A stretch of DNA of 64,000 bases from Trichobilharzia regenti (GCA_944472135.2 OX235270.1:85383168-85447167); one strand, 5' to 3'; numbered from the stretch's first letter, positions 1 through 11,655 are shown. Notes: a model not told the origin generated them from the sequence alone. Translations and numbers: made by a program.

Positions 1-240
1 TGCGCCTCACTAATATTCATTTCCATATCATCAGTTTGACTGTCTATTCGTAATACCAAATCACCCTGTTCTTGAACTAAACTAGAGAATTGCTGATAAA
101 TTTCCCCAAGTTGAACGATAGTTGATTCTACTCGTCGAATTGCAGCATCACGCTGACGAACTTCTTGGTCGATAAGCGAAACATGAGGATTACTTGCAAA
201 TAACTGAAGTTGTTCGGTTGCCTGGTTAGTAGCTCCCACC
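1..240 (-). CDS. STX5: Syntaxin-5, SNARE-motif exon (truncated by window start)
   Basis: Read on the minus strand this exon gives a Qa-SNARE helix. It has the segment IRRVESTIVQLGEIYQQFSS followed by VQEQGDLVLRID, which matches the syntaxin-5 SNARE motif, including the zero-layer glutamine in VQEQ. Syntaxin-5 is the Qa-SNARE of ER-to-Golgi and intra-Golgi membrane fusion. The exon is in phase 0 with the donor at 8009. Its acceptor is either at 240/241 (after TAAG) or at 221/222 (after ACCAG); both keep the frame. The transmembrane tail lies outside the window. The family assignment is firm; the exact acceptor is not. Confidence 0.9.
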
Positions 241-1019
241 TTATCAAGAAATTGTAAAAAGTAATGATATATTTATGTGAAGTATATCTTTTTAGAACCA
301 TCTCACCAACGACAGAGCAGGTAAGAAAAATATCATGATCACTAAAAGATGTGCAAAAAATGAGGAAACGAAAATGAAACCTAAATACTGTGACAGAGTG
401 CAATGCCATAATAAACAAGCTTATTTGGTATAACAGTGGTACAGAGTGCTATTAACTGGATGAGATCTTTACAGAACATTTTATTGGTCATAATTTCATT
501 CATAATTGTATGGCTTTTTCAACTATTTTTTTTACTGCCTTCCCCACTTTTTTCAATTTCGGTAATAGGAAAATCTTTAATATATCAAGGATGAATTTTG
601 TGCAACTCCGGTTGCACGTCTTAAGTTCATGAATGACCTTCTTCTCCAACTACTTTTGTGATAGTACTCCTGTGTCCTATCCCTATATTTCACTATGTTG
701 ACGCATTCATAGGAATCTTTGAATTATTTTACATTAGGTCCAATTCATTCCATGACAACTTTTTTTAACTAACGTATTCGACTTCATAAACACTTTATGG
801 CATTTTATAAGTTAGATTATTATGTTCAGTCAGTATTTGGCAATAGTGTACACCAACAATTAATTTTATATAAAAGTGTGCAGAAATGTTGAGAAAGAAG
901 TGAAGATAATACATCCAAACATTGAAAAGTACTTTTTCTGGAAACGCCAAATGACATTTTCCCAGTGGATATATCTAATTATTTTCATAATTAATCCGAT
1001 GTTTCCTTGTCAAAAGAAT
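241..1019. other. STX5 intron, left part
   Basis: AT-rich intronic DNA between the SNARE exon and the Penelope-like element. I see no coding signal, RNA gene or clear repeat here. Confidence 0.5.
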
Positions 1020-2220
1020 AGGCAGAAATTCTGTCACTGGGTTTCAACTTCTGTGTTCCCATGAAAAAGATAAAGCAAATTGATATCGAATGCCAATTTG
1101 AAAATCTTTATGACCAACTTATGGGATTACAATAACAGAGAAAACTGGTTGAAATCAAAGACGGTTGACATTGTTCACCAATTTCGAATCATGCCGGTCA
1201 CTCAAAAGTAGCATATCACCAAAGAACACTGGAGATCTCTAAACAAGCTCCGAAAAGACAATAATCTTGTTACTTTACAAGCTGATAAAGGACAAAGTGT
1301 AGTACTAATGAACAAGACAGATCATATTGAGAAAATGCATTAAATTCTCTCTGACGAATCTAAATTCAAATTGGATAATCATGCAAAAGACAAAAAGTTA
1401 TCGACCGAGAGGAAAGTTGTGCAGCATTTACGACAACTCTTCAAAAACAAATACAGTGATGAAAATACATATAAGATTATCAAACCGATTGGGCCACAAA
1501 TCCCAAAATTATACGGACGCGTACAAATACGCAAACCGGGAGCGCCGTTAAGAACTATACTCTCAATAATAAATTCACTATACCACAAATTAGCACAGTG
1601 GCTATGTGAATTGTGACGGTCCTTGCGAAAACGTCTACAGTTTCCGATTCATTTCAGTTTGTCAAGCAAATTAAAGATTTCAATGTATCTGATAAGCATC
1701 TGGTCTCTTTCGATATTACCTCCCTCTTCACAAATGTGCCAGTCGTTGAGACTAATGACTTTATATATAGAGAAGCTGAAGACATACCCATTCCAACATC
1801 GGAATTGAGGAAATTGTTACTTTTATGTACTAAAAATGTCCAATTTCAATTCGACGGGCGTCTATTCCGCCAAGTTGATAGTGTCGCAATGGAAAGCCCT
1901 TTGGGACCACTTTTTGCAGACTTATTCTTGTCAGTCCCAGAATCGGATACTTTGCAGCAACACATACAAGGAACGAATGTATACCCAAAATATGTTGATG
2001 ACATTTTTATTGTCTGTGGGAGCAGATCAAAAGCTGAAGACATGTTGATAAAGTTCAACTCATGCCACTCGAATCTCAATTTCACAATAGAACACGAGGA
2101 AAATGATACTATTAAACTCCTACATGTTTTTCTAGTGACAATGAATGATGGCACAATCGAAAGATTCAGAAAGTTTTCATGGACAGTACACGCATTTCAA
2201 GAGCTTTGTTCCAATCCAGT
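1020..2220 (+). mobile_element. Penelope-like element, 5' part with reverse transcriptase (decayed, interrupted)
   Basis: Three-frame reading gives Penelope-type sequence in order: an N-terminal block with IECQFENLYDQL near 1080; TLQADKGQSVVLMNK near 1275; a block ending INSLYHKLAQWL near 1565-1605; SFDITSLFTNVP near 1710; VAMESPLGPLFAD near 1885; and YVDDIF near 1990, which carries the catalytic aspartates. Several frameshifts and stops (for example before 1350 and near 2170) make it a pseudogene. It breaks off at about 2220, where an RTE element is inserted, and resumes at about 5736. It sits antisense inside the STX5 intron. Confidence 0.88.
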
Positions 2221-2245
2221 ATTATTATTATTATTATTGTATCCT

Positions 2246-4249
2246 TTAGTTCCTAGAGGAACATAGGGCTTCAGCTGCGCACCTCCATTGACTTCGGTTT
2301 TCTGACAACTTTTTCACCCTGCTCCAGGTCTGTCCACATGCTTTCATCTCCTCCTCGCATGACCTCCTCCAAGTCACCCTTGGACGACCAACTCGCCGCC
2401 TCCCTTTCGGGTTCCACTCGAGGGCTTGTCTAGTGATGTCACTTGATGGTTTCCTCAGCGTATGGCCAATCCATCTCCATTTCTTTCTGCCTATTTGTTT
2501 CACAATCGGTTCCTGATTGGTTCGCTCCCAGAGATCCCTGTTGCTGATCTTTTCTGGCCATCTGATCTTGAGTATTGAGCGGAGACAGTTGTTAATGAAG
2601 GTTTGAAGTTTGTTTGAGATGCTCTTTATGACTCGCCAAGTCTCTGATCCGTATAGTAGCACTGACTTCACATTGGAGTTGAAAATCCGGATCTTATTTT
2701 TGATGCTGATTGCTGTTGACCTCCACACAGATTTGAGAGTAATGAAAGCTTGTCTTGCTTTTCCGATTCTGGCTTTGATGTCCTCGTCAGTTCCGCCTGT
2801 AGTTGAGACGATGCTTCCCAGGTAGGTGAAGGAGGTTGTTTCTTTCAGGTTCTTCCCATTTATGCTTATTGTGGTCTGTTGGTGTTGTTGATGTTGGCTA
2901 GGAATCTTCATCATCTCTGTTTTATCTATGTTCACGTGAAGTCCTATCTTTGATGCTTCTTCTGCCAACTTGTTACTTTTCACTTGCATATCTTCCAGTT
3001 TATGGGAAATCAGACATATATCATCGGCGAAATCCAGATCCTCCAAGTCTTTTGTGTCAGTCCATTTTATGCCTGTTCCCTCGTTGGTTGCCGTTGTCTG
3101 TCGCATTATCCAATCAATTGCAATCAGGAAGATCATTGGTGATAGTAGACAGCCTTGCCTCACTCCCGTCCTCACTTCGAAGGCTTCCGTAAGTTTCCCG
3201 TTGTGGATTACTTGGCATGCAGCATTGTCGTATAACTGTTGGATGAGGTGTATAATTGTCGATGGGACCCCGTAGTAGCGAAGTAGTTTCCAAATGACCT
3301 CTCGATCGACGCTGTCGAAGGCCTTTTCAAAGTCGATGAAGTTGAGATAGAGAGGTGACTGCCATTCCAAGCTTTGTTCAATGATGATCCGTAGAGTGGC
3401 GATTTGATCAATACATGATTTGTTTCTCCTGAATCCAGCCTGTTCCGGACGAAGTTTTTCATCTAGGGCTTGTTTGATTCTCTCCAGGATGATGCGACTT
3501 AGTATCTTGCTTGGAATGGACAGAAGCATAATTCCACGCCAGTTTTTACATTGACTTAAGTCTCCTTTCTTTGGAAGTTTGAATAAGTAACTGTTCTTCC
3601 AATCCTCGGGTACTTTGCCCTCTTTCCACACCTTCTCCAGTAGTGGTGTCATCAAGTCCGCTGTTGTCTCTGGGTCTATTTTCAAAGCCTCTGCTGGGAT
3701 TCCATCTGGTCCCGGTGTTTTCCCAGCTTTAAGCATCTTGATTGCATTCAGGACTTCTGATTTCGTCGGGGGGTCAGTGTTCACTGGTAGTTCTGCTTCC
3801 GTTGTTGGTATTGCTGGACGTGTTGTAGGTGGCGGACGATTTAGAAGTCTTTTGAAGTGTTCAACCCAGTGCTTTCTCTGTTCCACCTCTTTGGTGATTG
3901 ACTTTCCATTGTCGTCCTTTATTGGCTTAATCTGTGTCGAACGTTTGCCCGAAAGGTTCCTAGTTGTTTGGTAGAGTGTGGCGAGGTCTCCTTTGCCTGC
4001 AGCTTGTTCTGCTTCGTTTGCCATGGTTTCATAATATTTTCTTTTGTCTTCCCTGGCACTTTTCTTCACTCTTTTGTTCAGTGTATTGTAGCTTGCATTC
4101 AGCTCCTGTTTTTGTTGCTCGTCGTGCACTGGATAATCTTTTGCTTCACTGTCCTTCTCTCTTCTATTAGTTTCCAAGTGTCCGTAGTGAGCCACTGTTT
4201 GTCCTGTCTCTTTTTTCTGCCTAGAATTTCTATGCAGGTTTGGCTCCAC
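2246..4249 (-). CDS. RTE family A reverse transcriptase region
   Basis: A long open frame with the RT blocks in order: GFRRNKSCIDQIATLR, FIDFEKAFDSVDRE (catalytic Asp), RTGVRQGCLLSP, LDFADDICL (catalytic Asp pair), SFTYLGSIVS and a C-terminal segment ending near EALCSSRN. This is the usual RTE order. It copies the element RNA at the target site in the nucleus. Only the part downstream of about 4130 belongs to the natural protein. Upstream of that the true frame is the one containing the endonuclease, so one small frameshift near 4100-4130 splits what was a single polyprotein of roughly 970 residues. No other lesion is visible, so the copy is young. Confidence 0.88.
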   Translation of the reverse strand: MEPNLHRNSRQKKETGQTVAHYGHLETNRREKDSEAKDYPVHDEQQKQELNASYNTLNKRVKKSAREDKRKYYETMANEAEQAAGKGDLATLYQTTRNLSGKRSTQIKPIKDDNGKSITKEVEQRKHWVEHFKRLLNRPPPTTRPAIPTTEAELPVNTDPPTKSEVLNAIKMLKAGKTPGPDGIPAEALKIDPETTADLMTPLLEKVWKEGKVPEDWKNSYLFKLPKKGDLSQCKNWRGIMLLSIPSKILSRIILERIKQALDEKLRPEQAGFRRNKSCIDQIATLRIIIEQSLEWQSPLYLNFIDFEKAFDSVDREVIWKLLRYYGVPSTIIHLIQQLYDNAACQVIHNGKLTEAFEVRTGVRQGCLLSPMIFLIAIDWIMRQTTATNEGTGIKWTDTKDLEDLDFADDICLISHKLEDMQVKSNKLAEEASKIGLHVNIDKTEMMKIPSQHQQHQQTTISINGKNLKETTSFTYLGSIVSTTGGTDEDIKARIGKARQAFITLKSVWRSTAISIKNKIRIFNSNVKSVLLYGSETWRVIKSISNKLQTFINNCLRSILKIRWPEKISNRDLWERTNQEPIVKQIGRKKWRWIGHTLRKPSSDITRQALEWNPKGRRRVGRPRVTWRRSCEEEMKACGQTWSRVKKLSENRSQWRCAAEALCSSRN

Positions 4250-5214
4250 ACCGTTTTCAAGTTGTTCCAGTGCTTTTCAACGCCGACCTCTTCGCTAGTG
4301 TTGATTTGTGTCTCGGCTTTGTCCTTTATGCTTGCAATGAAGATGTCCTTTGTAGCCTGGTCCTTCAGCTTTTGAGTGTTGAACTTGGCTTGTGGTCTAT
4401 CTGCAGCTCCTCCTTCCCTGAAAGCTTTTAATTTGATTTGGATTGTCCCTTGTACGAGATAGTGGTCTGAGCCAACGTCTGCTCCTCTTCTTGCTTTTGT
4501 GTCCAGTAGGCTGCGCCTCCACTTCCTTGAGATTGAGATGAAGTCGATTTGGTTTTTGGTTTGCCCGTCTGGTGACACCCATGTAGCCTTGTGGATATCT
4601 TTGTGCTTGTATACACTGCCACCAATCACCAGTTCGTTGAAGGCGCAGAAGTCGGCGAAGAGTTCTCCGTTTTCATTCATTTCTCCTAGAGCTTCTCTAC
4701 CCATGATGAGTTCCCTTCCCGTATTGTCTGGTCCCAGTTTGGCGTTCATGTCTCCCATTAGTATTTTCATGTCGCCAGCTGGAGTATTGTCCATTGTTGC
4801 CTGTAGTTGCCTGTAGAATTCTTCTTTCTTCTCGAGGTCTGCGTTGTTTGTGGGTGCATAACATTGTATGATTGACACTTTCCTTCCTTTGGAGTTGAAC
4901 CTGGCGGTCATTATCCTGGACGAAATCGCCTCCCATTGTATCAGGGCTTTCGTTGCCGTTGGTGACATCATGATAGCCACGCCCTCGGTGTGCGTGTGGT
5001 TATCTTCTGGGTGACCGGAGTAGATCACTGACTCACCTGTTGACAATTTGGTGAGTCCACTCCCATTCCATCTGCTCTCACATATTCCCAGCACTTGTAT
5101 TCCGTATCTTTTCATCTCGTTGGCGATCTGGGCAGCTTTTCCAGTCTCGTACATAGTTCGGACGTTCCATGTTCCTACACAGACTTTTTCTTTTGGTGCA
5201 AGGAGGTTCAACAT
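4099..5214 (-). CDS. RTE family A APE-type endonuclease region
   Basis: The frame begins shortly before VGTWNVRTM and shows the apurinic-endonuclease motifs of non-LTR elements: GTWNVRT, GICESRW, IQCYAPTN, KILMGDMNAK, NQIDFIS and the terminal GSDHYLV. This enzyme nicks target DNA to prime reverse transcription. It reads on in the same direction into the reverse transcriptase but stops at 4099 after a small frameshift. The start at 5214 is only the first ATG; RTE proteins often begin a little further upstream. Confidence 0.88.
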   Translation of the reverse strand: MLNLLAPKEKVCVGTWNVRTMYETGKAAQIANEMKRYGIQVLGICESRWNGSGLTKLSTGESVIYSGHPEDNHTHTEGVAIMMSPTATKALIQWEAISSRIMTARFNSKGRKVSIIQCYAPTNNADLEKKEEFYRQLQATMDNTPAGDMKILMGDMNAKLGPDNTGRELIMGREALGEMNENGELFADFCAFNELVIGGSVYKHKDIHKATWVSPDGQTKNQIDFISISRKWRRSLLDTKARRGADVGSDHYLVQGTIQIKLKAFREGGAADRPQAKFNTQKLKDQATKDIFIASIKDKAETQINTSEEVGVEKHWNNLKTVWSQTCIEILGRKKRQDKQWLTTDTWKLIEERRTVKQKIIQCTTSNKNRS

Positions 5215-5735
5215 ACTGAAGTTTCTGTAGCAATTTTTGTTTACAGGGTGGGGTTGCTAGCCTCACGCCTGAGAAAAGAATGATTACATTAAGTAAAAGT
5301 TTAGAGAGAAGCAACTTTTTGGGTTGCTCCCCTCAAAATCAGAAAATAACGGACAAACAATGAGAACAACATCAACAAAGGAAACAGTTCACAGAAAAAA
5401 GGGCAAAAAGCGACGACAACTATACAATAAGACAACATGCAATATAGTTCAGTATTGTTAACTAAAATGATATCTTAACCATAAACTCACTGACTTGGAG
5501 CAACTTGAACATATAAATCCAACAATATATACAATTATAGATGTGTTTATGTTTAAAAATTCCACAAATCCAAACAGTGGGTTATGTGTATTATCTGTCA
5601 ATAAGATTGTATTTTTTGGATTCAGTGTTCGAAAGGTTAATAATTGTGATAATTTCCGCAAACTCTTTGCATAAAATTTTAGAGTAATAAGAGATTTTAT
5701 TTATGAGCAAAATGTAGCGTAATAGTCGAAAAGCG

Positions 5736-6415
5736 GTATAAAAAGAACTTATTCAGAACACTATTCAATAGAGCACGAAAAATTTGTTCTGACGGTACTA
5801 TTGAGCATGAAATAAAATCTCTGAAGGATATTTTATCTATGAAAGGATATCCTGAGAAGTTCATTAATAAATACTCTAAAGAAATTAGCCCCTGCAAAAC
5901 AATCCAAACAGCGGCGAAGAAATCTGTCTATATCACTTTACCATTCAAAGGAGATGATGTACAGCAAGTAGTCAAACGAAGACTCGACAAAGCAATCAAG
6001 AGAACTTATTATGCTGCAAAACTTGTTATCCTTAACACCACCAAGCGAGTGCTTCAACAATCTGGGAAAGACCAGTCGCCAATCCTCGACACTTCAAACT
6101 GCATATATCAATTTGAGTGTGTTTGTGGAAGCAAATACATAGGTCGTACAGAAAGGTGATTGTCTACTCGCATGATGGAACATTTGCCAAAATAGTTGAA
6201 AATAGCTGAATGCAAAGTGCCAAAAACCTCAATAACATAACATCTTGAGGATTATGGACATGATATCGACGCTGTCACGTCATTTACTATTGTCAGCGGA
6301 CAAAGAAACAGGAAGATACTTGCAATTGCAGAGGCTTGTGCAATTCGAGTTTATAAACCAGGTCTCTGTGTACAAAAGAAGATGTTCGTCACACTGAATC
6401 TACCATGGTAATACG
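5736..6415 (+). mobile_element. Penelope-like element, 3' part with GIY-YIG endonuclease (decayed)
   Basis: The interrupted Penelope protein resumes at about 5737 with YKKNLFRTLFNRARKIC and continues through DILSMKGYPEKF to the GIY-YIG nuclease, seen as CIYQFECVCGSKYIGRTER at about 6095-6156. After a stop at 6157 and two more lesions, the nuclease C-terminus (IAEACAIRVYKPGLC) ends at a stop near 6412. The order RT then GIY-YIG is diagnostic for Penelope-like elements. This segment joins directly to the part ending at 2220. Confidence 0.87.
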
Positions 6416-8008
6416 CTTCACTTATTATTCTACCTATTATTATTTTTATTATTCTTGATTCATTTAAACTAATCAATAGCATTATCTTAATTCAATTCAA
6501 CATTATTATTGTTATTATAACTATTACTACTGATATTACTGTTTGCAATTCTTGCTATATTCTCTAGTGACTAATTGTTTATCCAAGTGACGTAAGTGAA
6601 GCGTTATGCATTTTACCTTAATTTGATCTCTCATACCCTCTCTTCCCCTATCTATTTGAACATGACCTGGAAAACATTCGCACCTGCCTTTCTGCATGAC
6701 TAATTCAATGTAGTTTGTTTACTTATCAGTCTTATATCTCCCAATGTAATTTCGAAAGTATATATATATCCGTGTATGTAGGGTATTCAGCTGACGAGTT
6801 CAACCGAAATTTGATGAATTCACTAAATCCTGCTTTATTAACCTTTGTTGCTTGTTTTATCACTACAGATGCAATTTTACTATTAACTACCCCCATAACT
6901 TTAAATACTAATAATAGAACAATATGCTGAAAGTCATCGGCTAGATATCGAAATTATTTGTATTTTTATATTACAATCCAAAATACTAATGTCATAGTAA
7001 CACACTGAATAAATCGTAAGAGGCAATTTAAGTTTATGTTTTTTCGGTGAGATCAAGTTAAGCCCAAACCTAGTTGCATACTAGTGAGGAAAAAATGATA
7101 AAATAGAAAGTGGACAGAATTTTTAATCTTATACCTTCTACTCCTTTGATAAACGTGAACAACACAATAAGGAAAGCTTTTGCAGAATGAGCTGTGAATT
7201 GCCTTTATTTCGTGAGTTGAATGAATCAACGCAGAGCTTTGCACAAAGGCGCATCTGTTTAAGTTGCCATATTTCACATAAACGAACGAAGTTAGAGGAA
7301 AGAAATGAAATAAAAAATCATAACAAACGAATATGTGTGGAGGAAAGAATAATTATGTGAAGAATAATAGGGATTAAATGGGTCTGGTAGACCACAAGGG
7401 GTCAGTAAAACTGATTTTAAGTCATGTCATTAAGTCTACAAACTGGTTCTCAGAATCCCTAGGATCACAATAAGATGGTTTACACCTGCCTATGTGGCTT
7501 TAAGGAATAATGATGTGTTTTCCTCTGACCATGATTAATTTAATCCTATATTAGGCAACACTGGTCATCGATGAAGGTGGTAGCTTTCCACCCTCAGTTT
7601 GATATATCATATATCTATTCCAGATGACTGAAATGGCTACCTAAAGTTATGACAACTGTTGGTTTGTTGTGAAACCTAAACAACCCAACAAAGTGGACTA
7701 AACAATACTTAAAATATTTATACAACATTCATTAAGGTATCAACCGTATACCTTCTTGATATTCAATCCAACAGAGCTACAAGAAAAATGAGGAAACTTA
7801 GATTTACATGTGTCTGTGCAAATACTAAAGAACTCTATAAATCCCATGTAGTGATTACGTGCAATCGGAAAACAGAAAGATGTGAAGAAACAGAGGAAAT
7901 GTCACCTATCAGTAATGCTTAACATCCTAAAGTTTTCAGCTCCACAACCTCAATCTACTGATATATATATATATATATATACTTTTAAGATATGAATAAC
8001 CAACTTAC
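6416..8008. other. STX5 intron, right part
   Basis: AT-rich intron with a short (TA)n run at about 7961-7980. No gene, RNA or recognisable element was found. The STX5 donor GTAAGT (minus strand) occupies 8003-8008. Confidence 0.5.
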
Positions 8009-8800
8009 GCGAGATGGGTCATAAAAATCAGGTCTGCTGTTCATTGAAGAACTATTTAATTCCAGAACAGGTATTGCTGATGACAGATTTGATGCTGAAT
8101 GTGAATTAGCTGTATGTGTTGGCAATGACAAGGTATGAGAAGGTGGACTACCAGGAAAGTGGTTGAGTTTTTGAGGCCGATTGTCTTCTGTAGGACGATA
8201 CGATATATTTTGGAAAGAGCTTGGGAAATGATTTTTATCAGATGTAATTATTTCTGAATACGATGTACATTTAGTTAACTGATTTACATCAGGATTCGTG
8301 GGAATGTTTGTGTTTGACATTTTGGAGTCTGTCGAAAGAAAACTTTTGTGTTCCTCTAACAAAAGGCGAAATTCGGAAACCAGGAATGACAAATGATATT
8401 CTAAACTGATAACGATGAGATCGATGTGCTTTAAGTGTTGCGTATTAGTGACAGAGTGTTCTTTAACTCTAACGATGCTAGCTTTTAGTTCAAGCTTGGC
8501 TTTATTTAAATCTATTATATCAAGTTGGATAACTTCAATTAATTTGCTGAGAACATCTGGAGATGAATTGGATCTACCTTGTAATAAAATTTTTAATTTA
8601 GCCATTTTAGAAACAGTCATTTTAAGATCCCCCGACATTTGCTTTGATCTAGTTAAGAGTTCGGTAGTAATACTGTTTTCAGTCACGCTTGAATTTTTGG
8701 GATGAGGAGGTTTCAAGCGTAACCGACCAGAGAGAAGGCGATCATGAAACGACTGAGTACACGCACGAAATTCCCCAGTTCTGTCAAAAGCCCCAGACAT
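8009..8800 (-). CDS. STX5: Syntaxin-5, N-terminal coding exon
   Basis: 264 codons in phase 0. Residues 1-12 (MSGAFDRTGEFR) carry the DRTxEF peptide that in syntaxin-5/Sed5 binds the SM protein Sly1. Residues of about 55-160 match the syntaxin-5 Habc bundle (SGDLKMTVSKMAKLKILLQ, QLDIIDLNKAKLEL, TQHLKHIDLIVISLE). The rest is a Ser/Pro-rich linker. The start ATG at 8800 lies 4 nt after a good acceptor (TTTGCATTTTAG), so at least one 5'-UTR exon lies upstream. The exon ends at DPSR, followed by GTAAGT. The SNARE motif is in the next exon, 7.8 kb away. Confidence 0.9.
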
Positions 8801-9084
8801 CGTCCTAAAATGCAAACAACTGTGATTATAGCAATGTATTGACCATAAAAGAACAGTTACTTGTAATACAAACTAATTATGTGAAGGTTAAAAGTAATGA
8901 ATCGATCAAAAAAATGGTTGCCCGTATCTAACAGTATCATAAAACATGTACGCTTTGTAGATTTATTCTCATAATCATTTTAAACTTAATGAAAAGCAAA
9001 AGCAATAATGAATACAAGAGATACGTTTCCCATTTTTATCTAACAATTTGCGCTAAACCTCATTGTTACTCACTGTATTATACG
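8801..9084. other. Upstream of STX5 coding exon
   Basis: Holds the polypyrimidine tract and acceptor for the STX5 coding exon. Otherwise AT-rich with no feature seen; the 5'-UTR exon and promoter were not located. Confidence 0.35.
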
Positions 9085-10100
9085 ACTTAATACACGAGAG
9101 AATGCAAGGACGTATAATCAAAGGCAGTTAGCTCCTTCAAGTTTTCTACTTTCAACCCCCACACCTAACTGTCATAATGAAAGACTGAGAGAACTTCTGT
9201 CCGGCAAGTACGTAGCTTAGCAAATACCAGACAAACCTCTTGTATGCATGCTGAGATTTCATCAACAATCAGATCAAATAGGTGAAGTGGTTAATGCGCC
9301 ATACCACTTCACTGGCTATATATAATTCCCGAGTGCATGCAACTGAGTCCTGCGACATCATTTTACACTCGACAGGGGAGAATCGCACGCCGAATACCCT
9401 GATTTCCGCGTAAGGTGTTTGGAAGACTCCACACTTCGTCAGGAGGACGATGTCATCCGCATATTCTAGCTCGGTGAGACTCCCCTGGTACAAAAGCCCA
9501 TTGCACTCAATTCTACACGTATATCTATGATGAAATTAAATAAAGACGGAAATAATAGGCATCCCTGGTGGACAATACTGGTTGTTGCCACTTCAGATTA
9601 TCTCCACACGTACAGTGAACGCTTAGGTTAGTGCAATATACATTCTCAGAACTACCCTCACGGCCAGATATTGCCACGAAATTTATCCGTTGACCCAGTC
9701 AAATGCTGCGTTCAGGTCAAGAAATATGGTATTTATTAGATTCCGGTATTTATACGTACGTTCCAGAACTAATTGAAAGACTGCCTGGTTCTCACGGGTT
9801 TGCTCTTTAGGAGTATCCTTTAGTCTGAAAAGGGTCATGGGCTGTGTCAGCCAAATTAACCACTATATAATTATTAAAGGAGGATTTGTCTACTTTCTTA
9901 AAAACAGGAATAATCAATGATTTACACCATTTCAATGGGATCAGCACGGATTCCCAAGCATACTTAATATCTTATTTAACCCAGTTAATAATTCATCACA
10001 ATCTCTAAACAACTCTGGATTCCTGCCACTAAGTTCCACTGCTTTGCATCGTTTTAGATCAGAGAGATATTATGTCCTCAGTTACAGTTGGAGAATCGAT
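9085..10100 (-). mobile_element. SR2-like non-LTR retrotransposon fragment (decayed)
   Basis: The minus-strand reading recovers scattered RT blocks of the SR2-like family seen in better form at 45.9-49.7 kb: LTELEYADDIVLL (9430-9490), the following FGVRFSPVECKMM, HFTYL, a degraded LDL-AAFD block near 9700, and pieces of the upstream RT near 9900-10090. Both ends are lost and stops are frequent. An old copy. Confidence 0.7.
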
Positions 10101-11224
10101 GTTTTAGTGCTAGATTCTGAAAAAATTTAGGATGCTGTAGGCAAGTTGGAGTGCTTCTTAAAAATGTTCCTTTAAACATTGTAATATACTATCCTATTAG
10201 GTAATGAAAGTACCGTTCTTCTAAGTGATTGTTTCGCTTATCATTGCTTTTCTACATCCTGTTTGCCTAGTGAACCTCAACAGTTGTTTGCCGGATGTCA
10301 GAAGCAAATGAAATACAACACTTCAAATACAAAGTCCTACACGAAGCGGAATTATGAAGCGGCATATTCATGTACTCATCATTTTTCAGTAGTTAGCTTG
10401 TTTGCATTTGTGAAAACGAATTGTTTAAGACGAAGTTAGGTAGTCTTCTCTTGAAGTTTGATGAATCTTTACACCATCAAGATAAATTGAAAAAAAGTCG
10501 GGTTTGGAAATACACTGTTAAAAATAAGTTCCACGGTAGAAGGCCTGATGTTGTAGCGGATTTCAGCTGGTATTTAATTGTCTGGTTAAATAATATGGAA
10601 TGAATACTAGCTTACACACATCACCGACTGTTCTTAACAAGATGAAGAAAGTTTCCTACCAATAGGGAGAGATCTCAAATAAAATAAAAACTTAACAATT
10701 TAAAGTGATGCGGAGATGAGGTTAACATAATTCGAAAAATCGCTTTGAATAATCATCATTATTCTATACCATGCAAAGGTTAACACTGACAATATAGCGC
10801 AGCTTGCTTCAACAGCTAGTTGTCCCTAGACAAAATCAATTTCTTTAATCGACATTAGGAAACTGACCAGTGAAGAAATCTCACTACAAAAAGCCACACT
10901 TTAGTGATGCAACAGGGAGAGTCACCGTCGCAATGAGCGACATTGGTATAAGAAGTAGGTTGTTTAATACGTAAAGAAAACCACTCAGTGAGTTTACAAA
11001 TTCGCATCTGGATCAACAGTTTAATTATGTGGGGGCAAAACTAAGTTAATTTTGACCACACCTAAGGAGAGATGCTTAATGTTTTACTCTGACTTCATTT
11101 TTGTAGTGTAGTATGGTCTACAGAAAAGCAGTTATTGAGATTTCAGACGGCTTATTGTGATAACCTAAAATCGATCATGACTATCTTCGTCTTTATTCAT
11201 AAAAATTTCAGAAACATTTCCATC
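10101..11224. other. No assigned feature
   Basis: AT-rich DNA. A 60-codon open frame at 10421-10603 (+) has no recognisable motif and I do not call it. Confidence 0.3.
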
Positions 11225-11655
11225 ACCTCCCTCGACGGGTAATGTTAGCTGACATAGGGTCAGGCTGGAAAAGAGCTAGCGGCGGTCAAACCCAAACATG
11301 CCACCATTCAATGAAATCCACAACGGTTAGTTTAAGCCAGCTACGTAGGAAGCTGTAAACTTCCTGGTTGAGGTGCTCGAGACGGTGAGAACCAGTGGCT
11401 GGAAAAAATCGATGATATGATTCAAAATCGTTTTCAATGGCTGGCGCAGATGCATCCACTCCTTGTGACCTATAATTTTCAATGAAACTATATTGTTCTT
11501 CATAACTACTATTCCTTTGTGTCGTATCGCTGTCTACTGTCTCTATTATGCATTTCTTATACTTTCTTCTCTTGCTTTGTATGCTAAGTGAAGTGTGGCG
11601 ACTTGAAGTGCTGCATAACGGTGCAAAGTTCTATGTCAAAACCAGTCAGTCAGCT
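11225..11655 (+). mobile_element. SR2-like 3' fragment
   Basis: 5'-truncated copy covering the C-terminal coding end (AMLTDIESGWKRA-like region, here shifted) and the 3' UTR. It ends in the family terminus near 11630-11655: a GTGCAAAGTTCTATGTC block followed by a degraded GACA tail. Aligns by eye with 49280-49690. Confidence 0.8.

Larger units (their letters stand above)
2221..5735 (-). mobile_element. RTE-type non-LTR retrotransposon (family A), nearly intact, nested in the Penelope element
   Basis: A single insertion separates the two halves of the Penelope element. On the minus strand it has a 5' region, an APE endonuclease, a reverse transcriptase and a 3' microsatellite tail of TAA units (2221-2238), the usual RTE/CR1 end. 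The Penelope coding sequence can be followed across from 2220 to 5736, which fixes the insert at about 3.5 kb. Homology to the element itself is sure for 2221-5340. The segment 5340-5735 is assigned to its 5' untranslated region only because it lies inside the insertion. Decayed relatives occur at 13.4-14.2, 15.8-17.2, 22.3, 44.9 and 52 kb. Confidence 0.85.

Noticed and set aside
128..418. 96-codon minus-strand frame overlapping the STX5 SNARE exon
   Set aside because: It is in another frame than the SNARE helix and crosses the intron boundary; a shadow.
2610..5283. Several plus-strand open frames over the RTE element
   Set aside because: Antisense shadows of the long endonuclease and RT frames; no motifs of their own.
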